Positions 8,348 through 16,719 of a stretch of DNA of 55,431 nucleotides are shown in pieces; positions within the stretch are counted from its first letter, which is position 1, and the number at the start of each line of letters is the position of its first letter. A program made the translations under genes and the position numbers. The notes under the pieces were generated by a model that saw only the letters and a list, made by a program, of their open reading frames with translations, was not told where the DNA came from and searched no databases. Origin of the DNA: an uncultured bacterium (GTDB taxonomy: Bacteria > Cyanobacteriota > Vampirovibrionia > Gastranaerophilales > Gastranaerophilaceae); NCBI GenBank assembly GCA_905215335.1, contig CAJMPQ010000009.1:1-55431 (forward strand). The letters are read 5' to 3'.

Positions 8348-9733
8348 ATGGATGATAATTTTGAGTTGAAAAAGTTTTCGACTGTGAATTTCCTTAATTT
8401 CGCTTTAGGGTTCTTAGGTCTGCAGTTTGCATGGCAGATGAGGATTATTTTATCAGCGCCGGTAACTGAACATTTAGGTGCCGATCCGTTTATTTATGGA
8501 TTAATCTGGTTAGCTGGTCCATTTACAGGTATGGTTGTTCAACCTTTAATAGGTGCGTTATCAGATAAAACTCGTTCAAAATTTGGTAGACGCAGGCCAT
8601 ATTTATTAGGTGGTGCAATAATTGCATCTATTGCTTTATGGTTATTCCCAAATTCAGGTAATATTGCAGATTTGTTAGCTAAGGTTTGTCATTGTTCACT
8701 TCCTTGGTGGGCAGGTTTGTTAGTTGCAGCAATTATGATTTGGGTAATTGATGCTTGTATAAATATTGCTCAAGGTCCTTATAGAGCATTGATTCCTGAT
8801 GTTGTTCCGCAAGAACAACATGCAGTTGCTAATTCTTATATAAGTTTAGCAATTGGGCTTGGTTCTGTTGTTGCCGCTGGTGTAGCACCATTTTTGAAGT
8901 TCGTTTGTCATTATGAAATGCCAATTGTTTGGCAATTTATTATGGCTGCGTTAACTTTCACTCTAGCAATGTTTTGGACTTGTTTGACTATTAAGGAAAA
9001 AAGTACAGTTGATTTGTCTGCAGAGGAAGAGCAAGTTGAAAAAGTTGGATTTTGGCAATCTATGAGAGAGTTTTTTGCTTTGTCTCCGGAAGTTTCTAAA
9101 ATCTGTTTAATGCAATTTTTCACTTGGATTGGTATGATGTGTTTGCTTATCTATTTTACTGATTTTGCAATTCATACTGTATTTGGTGTTCCTGATTTAG
9201 CAAAGGCTCCTCAGGATGTTAAGCAATTATTCCATTCAACATCTATGCATGCAACATATTATTCTCAAATTTGTTTTGCAATATTTAATTTAGTATGTTT
9301 CTTGATTGCTATTCCTATTGGTAAAATTGCTGAAAAATTTGGAAATAGAAAAGTTCATATTATATGTTTGATATCTATGGCTTTTGCATATTTGTGCATG
9401 GGATTATTCAAAACATCTCCGGTTGTGGTTGGAAGTTTTATGGCTTTATCAGGTATAGGCTGGGCAAGTGTTTGTGCTTTACCTTTTGCTATGTTATCTA
9501 AATATATCAAACCTGGAACAGAAGGTTCTGTAATGGGATTATTTAATATATTTATTGCAGGTCCTCAAGTATTCGTGTGTACATTGGTTTCTTATATTAT
9601 TAAACATTCAGTGTTTAAGGTTGAATATGGTATAAATGAACATTACGAATTAACATTCTTTATTGGCGCAATATGTTTGATTATAGCGGCAGTGATAACG
9701 AAATTGATTAAAGAAAAGCCTGTAAACGTTTAA
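8348..9733 (+). CDS. SLC45/GPH-like major facilitator, probable sugar:cation symporter
   Basis: The 461-aa protein has about 12 membrane segments. The cytoplasmic loop between helices 2 and 3 reads GALSDKTRSKFGRRRPYLLGG, and a second half-loop reads GKIAEKFGNRKV. This loop and the opening FLNFALGFLGLQFAWQMR resemble the SLC45/sucrose-maltose transporter group. Uptake of a disaccharide is a reasonable guess, but the substrate is not shown. The ATG at 8348 has GGGAGAG 7 nt upstream. An in-frame ATG at 8324 would add eight residues before that site and is less likely. A strong terminator follows. Confidence 0.85.
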   Translation: MDDNFELKKFSTVNFLNFALGFLGLQFAWQMRIILSAPVTEHLGADPFIYGLIWLAGPFTGMVVQPLIGALSDKTRSKFGRRRPYLLGGAIIASIALWLFPNSGNIADLLAKVCHCSLPWWAGLLVAAIMIWVIDACINIAQGPYRALIPDVVPQEQHAVANSYISLAIGLGSVVAAGVAPFLKFVCHYEMPIVWQFIMAALTFTLAMFWTCLTIKEKSTVDLSAEEEQVEKVGFWQSMREFFALSPEVSKICLMQFFTWIGMMCLLIYFTDFAIHTVFGVPDLAKAPQDVKQLFHSTSMHATYYSQICFAIFNLVCFLIAIPIGKIAEKFGNRKVHIICLISMAFAYLCMGLFKTSPVVVGSFMALSGIGWASVCALPFAMLSKYIKPGTEGSVMGLFNIFIAGPQVFVCTLVSYIIKHSVFKVEYGINEHYELTFFIGAICLIIAAVITKLIKEKPVNV

Positions 9734-9738
9734 TAAAA

Positions 9739-9769
9739 AAAGATGACCTTTATAGGTCATCTTTTTTTT
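9739..9769. terminator. Bidirectional terminator between transporter and recF
   Basis: The 10-bp stem AAAGATGACC/GGTCATCTTT (9739-9748 with 9755-9764, loop TTTATA) is followed by a T run. Flanking A and T tracts let it serve both convergent genes. Confidence 0.88.
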
Positions 9770-9775
9770 ATATGT

Positions 9776-10891
9776 TTAGTTTATTATTTTACCTTTTTCG
9801 ATGTTAAAAATTCGAACATCTTTTAGAAATTCATCTTCAAATAGTAACGTATCAACAGAAGTTATTATTGTTTGAGTGTTAGGGTTTATAGATTTTAAAA
9901 GATAATTTTGTCTAATATCATCTAATTCAGCTAAAACGTCATCTAATAATAAAATTGGAGAGTCTCCGATTTTATCTGTTATTAAGTCCAGTTCAGATAG
10001 TTTGAGAGCTAAAACAATTGTTCTTTGTTGTCCTTGAGATGCAAATTTTGTGGCATCTTGGTTGTTGATATAAAATAATAAGTCATCTCTATGAGGTCCA
10101 ACGCAAGCTTGGCATCGTCTTATTTCTTCGTTTTTTCTTTCTTCAAGAGCGTTTAGAAATGCCCATTGAATTTCTTCAATATTATTGCTATCGTTATTGC
10201 GATCTAAAAATGAACAGTCATATTTAATAGTTAAATCTTCGCTTTCACTTATTGTTTGGTGTTTTAATTTTGCAATTTTTTCTATTTCTTTTAAATATTT
10301 TTTTCTTACGTAAATGATATTACTTCCTGTTATGGATAGTTGTTCATTGTAGACTTCAAAAAGAGCATTGTTAAATGTTCCGGTTTTTGCACATTCTTTT
10401 AGAAAATTGTTTTTTTGTATTCTTATTTTGTCATATTTTGATAATCTATCATCGTATGCCGGGTAAATTTGTGCAATTGCTCTATCTAGCCAATCTCTTC
10501 TATCTTGAGGAGTTCCTCTTAGTAAGAGTAAATCGTTTGTTGAAAATAATACTGTTGTTAATACGCTTTTAAAGTCTTTGATATTTGATTTTACGCCATT
10601 AATTTTAGTTTCACGTTTTTTATCTGCTGTGTATGTGTAAAATAAGTCAATATCAGTTTCGGATTTGATAATATTTGCTTCGATTTTACAAGAGTTATGA
10701 TTAAATTCTATAAGTTCAGTTAGGTTTGATGTACGTGGGGTTTTTAATGTAGAAAGAAAATATATACTTTCTAAGATGTTTGTTTTACCTTGTGCATTTT
10801 TCCCAATAATAAGCACTTTCGGATTTGTAATATCTAGTTCTATATCCGTACAATTTCTATAGTTTGTAAGTTTTAGAGACTTTAAATTCAT
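9776..10891 (-). CDS. recF: DNA replication and repair protein RecF
   Basis: RecF (371 aa from ATG 10891) is an SMC-like ATPase that helps load RecA at gapped DNA with RecO and RecR. Recognised elements are the N-terminal MNLKSLKLTNYRN, Walker A GKNAQGKTN, the ABC signature ASQGQQRT and Walker B ILLLDDVLAELD. The ATG at 10891 gives the canonical N-terminus and lies 6 nt behind a perfect TATAAT (10898-10903 on the complement). A longer TTG start at 10909 would place that box inside the coding region. There is no Shine-Dalgarno, so the mRNA is probably leaderless. recR is encoded at 22921. The gene is not beside dnaA/dnaN as it is in many bacteria. Confidence 0.96.
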   Translation of the reverse strand: MNLKSLKLTNYRNCTDIELDITNPKVLIIGKNAQGKTNILESIYFLSTLKTPRTSNLTELIEFNHNSCKIEANIIKSETDIDLFYTYTADKKRETKINGVKSNIKDFKSVLTTVLFSTNDLLLLRGTPQDRRDWLDRAIAQIYPAYDDRLSKYDKIRIQKNNFLKECAKTGTFNNALFEVYNEQLSITGSNIIYVRKKYLKEIEKIAKLKHQTISESEDLTIKYDCSFLDRNNDSNNIEEIQWAFLNALEERKNEEIRRCQACVGPHRDDLLFYINNQDATKFASQGQQRTIVLALKLSELDLITDKIGDSPILLLDDVLAELDDIRQNYLLKSINPNTQTIITSVDTLLFEDEFLKDVRIFNIEKGKIIN

Positions 10892-10931
10892 AAGGTTATT
10901 ATACTCCAAATATATGATTTTTGCTGAATGG

Positions 10932-10960
10932 TAGACTTTGTTAAAAATATCGTGTATAAT
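10932..10960 (+). promoter_or_regulatory. Promoter of the 83-aa gene and pilT
   Basis: TAGACT (10932-10937), a 17-nt spacer and a perfect TATAAT (10955-10960) lie 40 bp before the ATG at 11001, on the opposite strand and outward from recF. Confidence 0.6.
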
Positions 10961-11000
10961 ATAAGCATTAAGTTTGGTATTTATATTAAGGATTGGTTAA

Positions 11001-11252
11001 ATGTTACCTGTAATTTCAGAAGATGTAGCAACTACTGCTTTTAGTGAAATATTTGAAGATATGCCAGCGTGGCGAAAAAAAATGATTCATTATATAAAGG
11101 AGGAAAATCCTGAAATAAATACAGCTATTATTGAAGCTGCTAATAAGACAGATTTAGATCCTAAGGCTGTTGCTTTGGGTGCTTATATGACTTATTTATT
11201 GATTGAATTAGCTTCAAAAGAAAATGATGCGATTATGAATTATACAGAATAA
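11001..11252 (+). CDS. Small unassigned protein upstream of pilT
   Basis: This 83-aa soluble protein is mostly helical and acidic (for example PAWRKKMIHYIKEENPEIN and NKTDLDPKAVALGAYMTYLL). It has no signal peptide or clear motif. An AAGGA Shine-Dalgarno lies 8 nt before the ATG. It ends 15 bp before pilT and should share its transcript, so a role linked to pilus retraction is possible by context only. I do not recognise the family. Confidence 0.7.
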   Translation: MLPVISEDVATTAFSEIFEDMPAWRKKMIHYIKEENPEINTAIIEAANKTDLDPKAVALGAYMTYLLIELASKENDAIMNYTE

Positions 11253-11267
11253 TGGTGGTTATTGATT

Positions 11268-12335
11268 ATGATTATTGAAGATTTATTGAAAGAATTGGTT
11301 ACAAGAAGAGGTTCCGATTTGCATATTTCAAATGGTTTACCTCCAGTAGCTCGTATTGATGGTAAATTAGTAAGAATGGATTATGAAACCCTTACACCTG
11401 ATAAAGTTGAGGCTTTACTATTCCCTATGATGTCTAATGAACAAAGAAGACACTTAGAACAAGAATGGGAACTTGACTTTTCTTATGGTGTTGAAGGGAT
11501 TGGCCGTTTCCGTGTGAACTTCTATAAAGATAAAGGTTGTTATGCTGCAGCTTTCCGTACAATTGCAACAACAGCTCCTCAGTTAGAAGAACTAGGAATG
11601 CCTCCTATCGTTACAACTATCGCAGAAAAACCACGTGGTTTGGTATTGGTTACAGGTCCTACAGGTTCAGGTAAATCAACAACTCTAGCTGCGATGATTG
11701 ACTATATTAATAGAACAAGAGCTGAACATATTTTGACTATTGAGGACCCTGTCGAATTCGTTCACACTTCTAAAGTTAGTATTATTCACCAGCGTGAATT
11801 AGGTATGGATACAAGATCATTTGCTAATGCATTGAAATCTGCATTACGTGAAGACCCTGATATCATCCTAGTAGGTGAGATGCGTGACCACGAAACAATT
11901 GCGTTAGCTTTAACAGCTGCAGAAACAGGTCACTTGGTGTTCGGAACACTTCACACATCTTCTGCATCTCAAACAATTGACCGTATTATTGACGTATTCC
12001 CAGAAGGACAACAACAACAAATTCGTGTTCAGTTAGCGAACTCTCTTGTTGCTGTATTCTCTCAAACACTTCTTCCAAAACGTAATCCGGATGGTTCAAG
12101 AAGTGGTCGTGTTATGGCACAAGAAATTATGGTTGTTACTCCAGCCATTGCCAACCTTATTCGTGAAGCTAAAGCTGCACAAATTTATTCAACAATTCAA
12201 ACAAGTTCCGGAGCTGGTATGCAGACATTGGAAGCTGCTCTTGCTGAATTGTTTAAAAAAGGTTTGGTTACTATTGAAGATGCGTTGTCTAAATCTTCAA
12301 AACCTGCTGAATTGAAACGTTTAATTCAAGGATAG
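11268..12335 (+). CDS. pilT: Type IV pilus retraction ATPase PilT
   Basis: PilT (355 aa) is a hexameric GspE-family ATPase that depolymerises type IV pili. The N-terminal PAS-like domain contains RGSDLHISNG. Walker A is GPTGSGKST (about residue 130), followed by an Asp box (EDPVEF), Walker B (LVGEMRD) and the His box (GHLVFGTLHT). The C-terminal AxxNLIRE motif (IANLIREAKAAQIYS) is specific to PilT retraction motors. ATG 11268 is preferred over an in-frame TTG at 11262 because a GGTGG lies 9 nt upstream of it. The gene uses more C-ending codons than its neighbours, which suggests higher expression. PilB and PilC are not in the window. Confidence 0.95.
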   Translation: MIIEDLLKELVTRRGSDLHISNGLPPVARIDGKLVRMDYETLTPDKVEALLFPMMSNEQRRHLEQEWELDFSYGVEGIGRFRVNFYKDKGCYAAAFRTIATTAPQLEELGMPPIVTTIAEKPRGLVLVTGPTGSGKSTTLAAMIDYINRTRAEHILTIEDPVEFVHTSKVSIIHQRELGMDTRSFANALKSALREDPDIILVGEMRDHETIALALTAAETGHLVFGTLHTSSASQTIDRIIDVFPEGQQQQIRVQLANSLVAVFSQTLLPKRNPDGSRSGRVMAQEIMVVTPAIANLIREAKAAQIYSTIQTSSGAGMQTLEAALAELFKKGLVTIEDALSKSSKPAELKRLIQG

Positions 12336-12376
12336 TTCTTTTTACAATTTAAGATAAACAGGAATGGAGGTACTTT

Positions 12377-13138
12377 ATGGCATCTGTAGTTGACGCATTT
12401 AATGAAGCACTTAGTGAAGATTTGGCATTTGTTAAAATTGGAGTATATTCCATTCCAGTTTATTTTTGCGCTAAATTTTTCCTGGTTGGAAAAATGGGCG
12501 AATTTGCTTTTTGGGGCACATTAACTACAGTTTTATTATTAGGCTTATTAACTCAAGGTATTAATAATGTTAGAATGAATCGTAGAGAAATTTTAACATT
12601 AAATCCTCTTAATTTATTACATTCTTTGATTAAGACTTTTTTAGCAGTTACACCTCAATTGTTAATTTTTGGTACTATTGGGTATCTTATTGTAACATTC
12701 GTAAAGATACCTATTGATTTGCCACATGTTCCTTTAATTTTTCAAATTATTGTTTGGTCTATTATTTCATCAATAATTATGACTTCTTATCTTTCGTTTG
12801 CTAAGTATCTTAAAGTTATACAAGCATTTAATTATAAAGTTGTTGGGGAATCTTGTATTGATGTTTTAATCAGTTTTTTATTTTTCCTTCCTCAACTTAT
12901 TATTGCAAACGGAATATTGATAGGACCTGTTGCATATTTATTCTTTTTCTTTCATTTACCATTTACTCATTGGGGTTTTGTTCTGTATTGTTCTTTTGCT
13001 GTAGTTGTTAATATTTCGATATTAGCAAATTATTTAGCTCAAGCGTCGTATGAACATATTAAAGGTAGTAATGAAGAGTATGATGATCATTGTCAAATAA
13101 ATTTAATTGATGAATCAGCAGAAAGAATGAAAGGTTAA
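12377..13138 (+). CDS. Unassigned polytopic membrane protein
   Basis: The 253-aa protein has about six hydrophobic segments and an acidic C-terminal tail (EEYDDHCQINLIDESAERMKG). No catalytic motif is visible. A GGAGG-type Shine-Dalgarno precedes the ATG. The gene lies 41 bp after pilT and shares its terminator, so it is probably in the same operon. The general layout resembles the membrane protein at 15296-16231, but I cannot claim homology. The stop codon lies inside the stem of the downstream terminator. Confidence 0.75.
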   Translation: MASVVDAFNEALSEDLAFVKIGVYSIPVYFCAKFFLVGKMGEFAFWGTLTTVLLLGLLTQGINNVRMNRREILTLNPLNLLHSLIKTFLAVTPQLLIFGTIGYLIVTFVKIPIDLPHVPLIFQIIVWSIISSIIMTSYLSFAKYLKVIQAFNYKVVGESCIDVLISFLFFLPQLIIANGILIGPVAYLFFFFHLPFTHWGFVLYCSFAVVVNISILANYLAQASYEHIKGSNEEYDDHCQINLIDESAERMKG

Positions 13139-13159
13139 AAACCTTTCATTCTTTTTTTT
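13124..13159 (+). terminator. Terminator overlapping the 3' end of the membrane protein gene
   Basis: A 13-bp perfect stem, AGAATGAAAGGTT (13124-13136) with AACCTTTCATTCT (13140-13152), is followed by a run of T. The final codons and stop of the gene ending at 13138 form its left arm. Confidence 0.88.
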
Positions 13160-13174
13160 GTTATGTTTATATTA

Positions 13175-15163
13175 CTACTTCATTTCTCTTAGTTTTTTTA
13201 GTTGATCTCTAATTTGGGCAGCTCTTTCGAAATCTAGAATTTTTGCAGCCTTGTGCATATCTTTTTCTAGTTTATCAATTAGTTTTGGCAAGTCTTTCTT
13301 TTCAATACCAAGATCAACCATTTCTTCGGCAACTATATCTTCTAGATCTCTATAGCTTGCAACAAGTGATAGAAGATTATTTTCTATAGGTTTTTTAATT
13401 GTTTGTGGTATTATGCCATATTTTTGGTTGTATTCTATTTGAATCTTACGTCTTCGTTCTGTTTCTTTGATTGCTCTATCCATTGAATCGGTGATTTTAT
13501 CAGCATACATGATAACTTCACCACAAGCATTTCTTGCAGCTCTACCAATTGTTTGAATTAGACTTGTGTCAGAGCGTAAGAATCCTTCTTTATCGGCATC
13601 CATAATTGCCACTAAAGATACTTCTGGAATATCTAATCCTTCTCTTAGTAAGTTTACACCAATCAGAACATCAAATTCTCCTAGTCTTAAGTCTCTAAGA
13701 ATTTCAACTCTTTCAATTGATTTGATTTCACTATGGAGATAGCGCACTCTGATACCTTCTTGTATGAAAAAGTCTGTTAAGTCTTCAGCCATACGTTTTG
13801 TTAGTGTAGTGATTAAAATTCTTTCATTTTTATCAACGCGTTTTTGAATTTCAGCTTTTAGATCTGAAATTTGTGTATCAATTGGTCGAACTGACACTTT
13901 TGGATCTAATAGGCCTGTTGGACGGATAATTTGTTCAACAATTTGTTGAGAGGTTTCTTTTTCAAAATCTCCAGGTGTTGCTGAAATATATATTTTCTGT
14001 TTTACTTTCGCGTAAAATTCTTCGTTTTTTAAAGGTCTATTGTCTTTAGCACAAGGGAGTCTAAATCCATAATCTACGAGAACTTTCTTTCTTGCAGCAT
14101 CTCCATGGCTCATACCTTTTATTTGAGGTAGAGTTACGTGGGATTCGTCTACAATTGTTAAAAAGTCTGCAGGGAAATAATCTAACAAGGTTGCAGGTGC
14201 TGAACCTGGAGGTCTGCGTTCAATAATTCTTGAATAGTTTTCTATTCCCGTGCAATAGCCCATTTCTTTAATCATTTCAATGTCGTATTTTACACGTTGT
14301 TCTAATCTTTGCGCTTCTACTAATTTGTTTTCGTTATTTAATTCTGCTAGTCTTGATTGTAACTCTTGTCTTATTAAATCTATAGTTTCATCTTCATTTT
14401 CATCATATGACAAGTAGTGTACAGCAGGATAAATTACAACTGAATTAGGTGTATCTATAATTTCTCCTGAAACGTTATCTATTCTAACAATTTTTTCAAC
14501 TTCATCTCCAAAGAAGTAAATTCTTGTTACTATCTTTTCATAAGCTGGCATAATTTCTACAATATCGCCTCTAGCTCTGAAAGTTGAACATTTTAATTCT
14601 AAGTCGTTTCTTTCGTATCGAACTTCAACTAGGTGTTTTAGTAGTACATCTCTATCAATTTCATCACCTACTAATATTTCAATGGAACCTCTAAAATAGT
14701 TTTCAGGCAAGCCTAAGCCATATATACAACTGACTGAAGCTATAACAATAACATCATCTCTTTCATAAAGGCTTCTTGTTGTATTATGGCGAAGTCTATC
14801 GATTTCTTCATTTATAGAGGATGATTTTTCAATGTAGGTGTCTGTTCTTGGTATATAAGCTTCCGGTTGGTAATAATCGTAGTAAGATATGAAATATTCT
14901 ACCGCATTATCAGGAAAAAGCTCTTTGAATTCATTATATAATTGTGCTGCAAGAGTTTTGTTGTGTGCAATTATAAGTGTAGGTTTTTGAACTTTTTCTA
15001 TGACATTGGCTATAGTGAATGTTTTACCAGAACCAGTTATTCCAAGTAAAGTTTGGGTATCAAAGCCTTTTTCAATACCTTCAGATAATTGTTTGATGGC
15101 TTTTGGTTGATCCCCTGATGGTTTATATTTTGAGCTAATTTTGAAATCTTTGTGTTCTCTCAT
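13175..15163 (-). CDS. uvrB: Excinuclease ABC subunit B
   Basis: UvrB (662 aa) is the damage-verifying helicase-like subunit of nucleotide excision repair. Walker A is LLGITGSGKTFTIANV, followed by the beta-hairpin region YYDYYQPEAYIP and the helicase motif DESHVTLPQ. Motif VI is QTIGRAARN, and the C-terminal UVR domain (LEKDMHKAAKILDFERAAQIRDQL) contacts UvrC. The ATG lies 7 nt after TAAAAT (15171-15176, complement) and lacks a Shine-Dalgarno, so it may be leaderless. I saw no clear cyanobacterial-type LexA box in front of it. UvrA and UvrC are elsewhere. Confidence 0.97.
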   Translation of the reverse strand: MREHKDFKISSKYKPSGDQPKAIKQLSEGIEKGFDTQTLLGITGSGKTFTIANVIEKVQKPTLIIAHNKTLAAQLYNEFKELFPDNAVEYFISYYDYYQPEAYIPRTDTYIEKSSSINEEIDRLRHNTTRSLYERDDVIVIASVSCIYGLGLPENYFRGSIEILVGDEIDRDVLLKHLVEVRYERNDLELKCSTFRARGDIVEIMPAYEKIVTRIYFFGDEVEKIVRIDNVSGEIIDTPNSVVIYPAVHYLSYDENEDETIDLIRQELQSRLAELNNENKLVEAQRLEQRVKYDIEMIKEMGYCTGIENYSRIIERRPPGSAPATLLDYFPADFLTIVDESHVTLPQIKGMSHGDAARKKVLVDYGFRLPCAKDNRPLKNEEFYAKVKQKIYISATPGDFEKETSQQIVEQIIRPTGLLDPKVSVRPIDTQISDLKAEIQKRVDKNERILITTLTKRMAEDLTDFFIQEGIRVRYLHSEIKSIERVEILRDLRLGEFDVLIGVNLLREGLDIPEVSLVAIMDADKEGFLRSDTSLIQTIGRAARNACGEVIMYADKITDSMDRAIKETERRRKIQIEYNQKYGIIPQTIKKPIENNLLSLVASYRDLEDIVAEEMVDLGIEKKDLPKLIDKLEKDMHKAAKILDFERAAQIRDQLKKLREMK

Positions 15164-15193
15164 TAGTTATATTTTAGTACAAAATTTATTTTT

Positions 15194-15211
15194 GTTGTAA
15201 CTTTTTGTAAC
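15194..15211. promoter_or_regulatory. HLR1-like TGTAA pair in the uvrB/membrane-protein intergenic region
   Basis: GTTGTAAC-TT-TTTGTAAC places two TGTAA cores exactly 10 bp apart. This matches the reverse complement of the cyanobacterial RpaB site HLR1 at 15 of 16 specified positions. Further TGTAA cores lie at 15227 and 15239. In such AT-rich DNA a chance match is possible. Confidence 0.35.
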
Positions 15212-15295
15212 TATGTTTGTGCTTTTTGTAAAGTTTAATGTAATAATGTCGATACTGTGTTTGTCGAGGTGTGTACATATTTAGAAAGGTTGGTT

Positions 15296-16231
15296 ATGAA
15301 ACGAATTTTAGAAAGTTTTAAAAATCTGTATAAGGGGCCGGATGTGGTAAAAACACATTTATTACTTGCGGCCATGTTTATTATTCCAGGTTTGTTGGGG
15401 GCAACTTCCCAATTCTTAGATAAAGAATTTAAAGAATATCTTATTCCAATATTAATTGTAGTTGGAGTTCTTTTAATTCTGTCTACTATTCCAGCTTTAT
15501 TTGTGAGTGGCTATTATATTAAGTTTATGAATAAAAGATTCTATGAGCCAATTGGCATACCTAATATGGATTTGGATTGTTTTGTACAAGGGGTAAAAGT
15601 TTTACCTTTGTATATTGTTTGGTGCTTATATATTGGTATTCCTGTCTTGCTCTATGTAGCTGCAATAATTGGCGGGGTTATTTTCTATTTGTCAACAAAA
15701 CCGGATGATATATTTGCAATATTGGCAATAGTTGTTATGTTTGGCTTATTGTTATTATTATTTATTCCTATATTTTTAATTTCCCCATTTGTTTCTGGTG
15801 TTTATATTACTTATGCAAAAGATATTAAATATTCTAGGGAGTTATTTAATCCTTTTATTTATTTCGGTTATATGAAAAAAGCTTTTAAAGAGTTGATTTT
15901 TGTAGCATTAAGATTCTTTGTTGTAAGTATTGTTGGTTCTTTTGTAGTTCAAATTGTTGGACTTGTTGCATTTTTATTGATTATGATAGTTGCTGCAATT
16001 TGTTTGATTTTTGCTAGTGGAACTGAATCTAATAATGTATTTACTCCAGCAAGTATAGTTATAATTATATTTCTTGGAGCTTTGGTGGGTCTTGTTCAAG
16101 GATATGTCACTCAAATTGTCGCCTTCGCATATTCTGACAATTTAATTGAGGTGTATAAAGAAAAAGGTATTATTTCTCTAGAAGATAGTTGTCAGAATAC
16201 ACCTGATGAAGGTTTGAATTCTCAAGAATAA
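15296..16231 (+). CDS. Polytopic membrane protein, DUF4013-like
   Basis: The 311-aa protein has about six membrane segments. A conserved-looking block, SGYYIKFMNKRF then PNMDLDCFVQGVKVLPLYI, is arranged like DUF4013 proteins, where a GYY segment and an LP-acidic-acidic segment lie between helices. Function is unknown in that family. ATG 15296 has AGAAAGG 6 nt upstream. An in-frame GTG/TTG extension to 15257 lacks such a site. The C-terminus is a soluble acidic tail. The gene is monocistronic, with a strong terminator directly after it. Possible HLR1-like sites lie in its upstream region. Confidence 0.75.
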   Translation: MKRILESFKNLYKGPDVVKTHLLLAAMFIIPGLLGATSQFLDKEFKEYLIPILIVVGVLLILSTIPALFVSGYYIKFMNKRFYEPIGIPNMDLDCFVQGVKVLPLYIVWCLYIGIPVLLYVAAIIGGVIFYLSTKPDDIFAILAIVVMFGLLLLLFIPIFLISPFVSGVYITYAKDIKYSRELFNPFIYFGYMKKAFKELIFVALRFFVVSIVGSFVVQIVGLVAFLLIMIVAAICLIFASGTESNNVFTPASIVIIIFLGALVGLVQGYVTQIVAFAYSDNLIEVYKEKGIISLEDSCQNTPDEGLNSQE

Positions 16232-16234
16232 ATA

Positions 16235-16278
16235 AAAAATAAGCGGAACTTAAATTTAAGTTCCGCTTATTTTTATCT
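16235..16278. terminator. Perfect palindromic bidirectional terminator
   Basis: A 40-bp perfect palindrome (20-bp arms centred between 16254 and 16255; core AAGCGGAACTT/AAGTTCCGCTT) has A and T ends. It separates the convergent genes ending at 16231 and 16273 and includes the last bases of the minus-strand gene. Confidence 0.88.
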
Positions 16279-16707
16279 GTTGTCTGATAATATTAGTACA
16301 TTTTGTATAAATTTTATTTTGTCTTCATTTGAGTATGCTAATGTTGCATATTTTGAAGTTTTTAGTTTTGCATTGAAGTACTTTTCTATCATTGTTTTTT
16401 TGCGTTCTGAAGAATATTCTTCCCAATAAGGTGTTTTACGAATTTTAGAAATTATATCTGTTTCAATATCTTCAAATTTTGTACATTCTATGTTTTCAGA
16501 TGTTTTAATAGCTTTTTCTGTTATTTCTTCAATATCATCAATCCCAGTCATATTATTATGTATAATGCTTGGTTGAATTACTATTTCTGAATTTAGGGGT
16601 TTTGATATGAATTGAATTTCTTGTTCTTCTAATTTTTGTTCAATATCTGGCTTTTTAAAAATATCTTGTTTGTTTAATTTCTCTTTGAATCTTTCTGCTA
16701 ATCCCAT
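16273..16707 (-). CDS. Unassigned acidic protein paired with CpaE-like ATPase
   Basis: This 144-aa cytosolic protein begins MGLAERFKEKLNKQDIFKKP. It has a variable acidic middle and a more ordered C-terminal half (TPYWEEYSSERKKTMIEKYF). There is no signal peptide or known motif. It starts 12 bp after the ATPase gene ends, so the two form an operon. It could be a partner or adaptor of the ATPase, but this rests on context alone. Confidence 0.7.
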   Translation of the reverse strand: MGLAERFKEKLNKQDIFKKPDIEQKLEEQEIQFISKPLNSEIVIQPSIIHNNMTGIDDIEEITEKAIKTSENIECTKFEDIETDIISKIRKTPYWEEYSSERKKTMIEKYFNAKLKTSKYATLAYSNEDKIKFIQNVLILSDNR

Positions 16708-16719
16708 TTCTGTTCCTTA

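Noticed and set aside
12046..12315. 89-aa frame inside pilT
   Set aside because: It is a same-strand shadow in another frame of the conserved PilT C-terminus, with Leu/Lys-rich composition and no ribosome binding site.
15164..15250. LexA/SOS box in front of uvrB
   Set aside because: AGTAC occurs once, but the second half-site of the cyanobacterial-type box is not present at the right distance.
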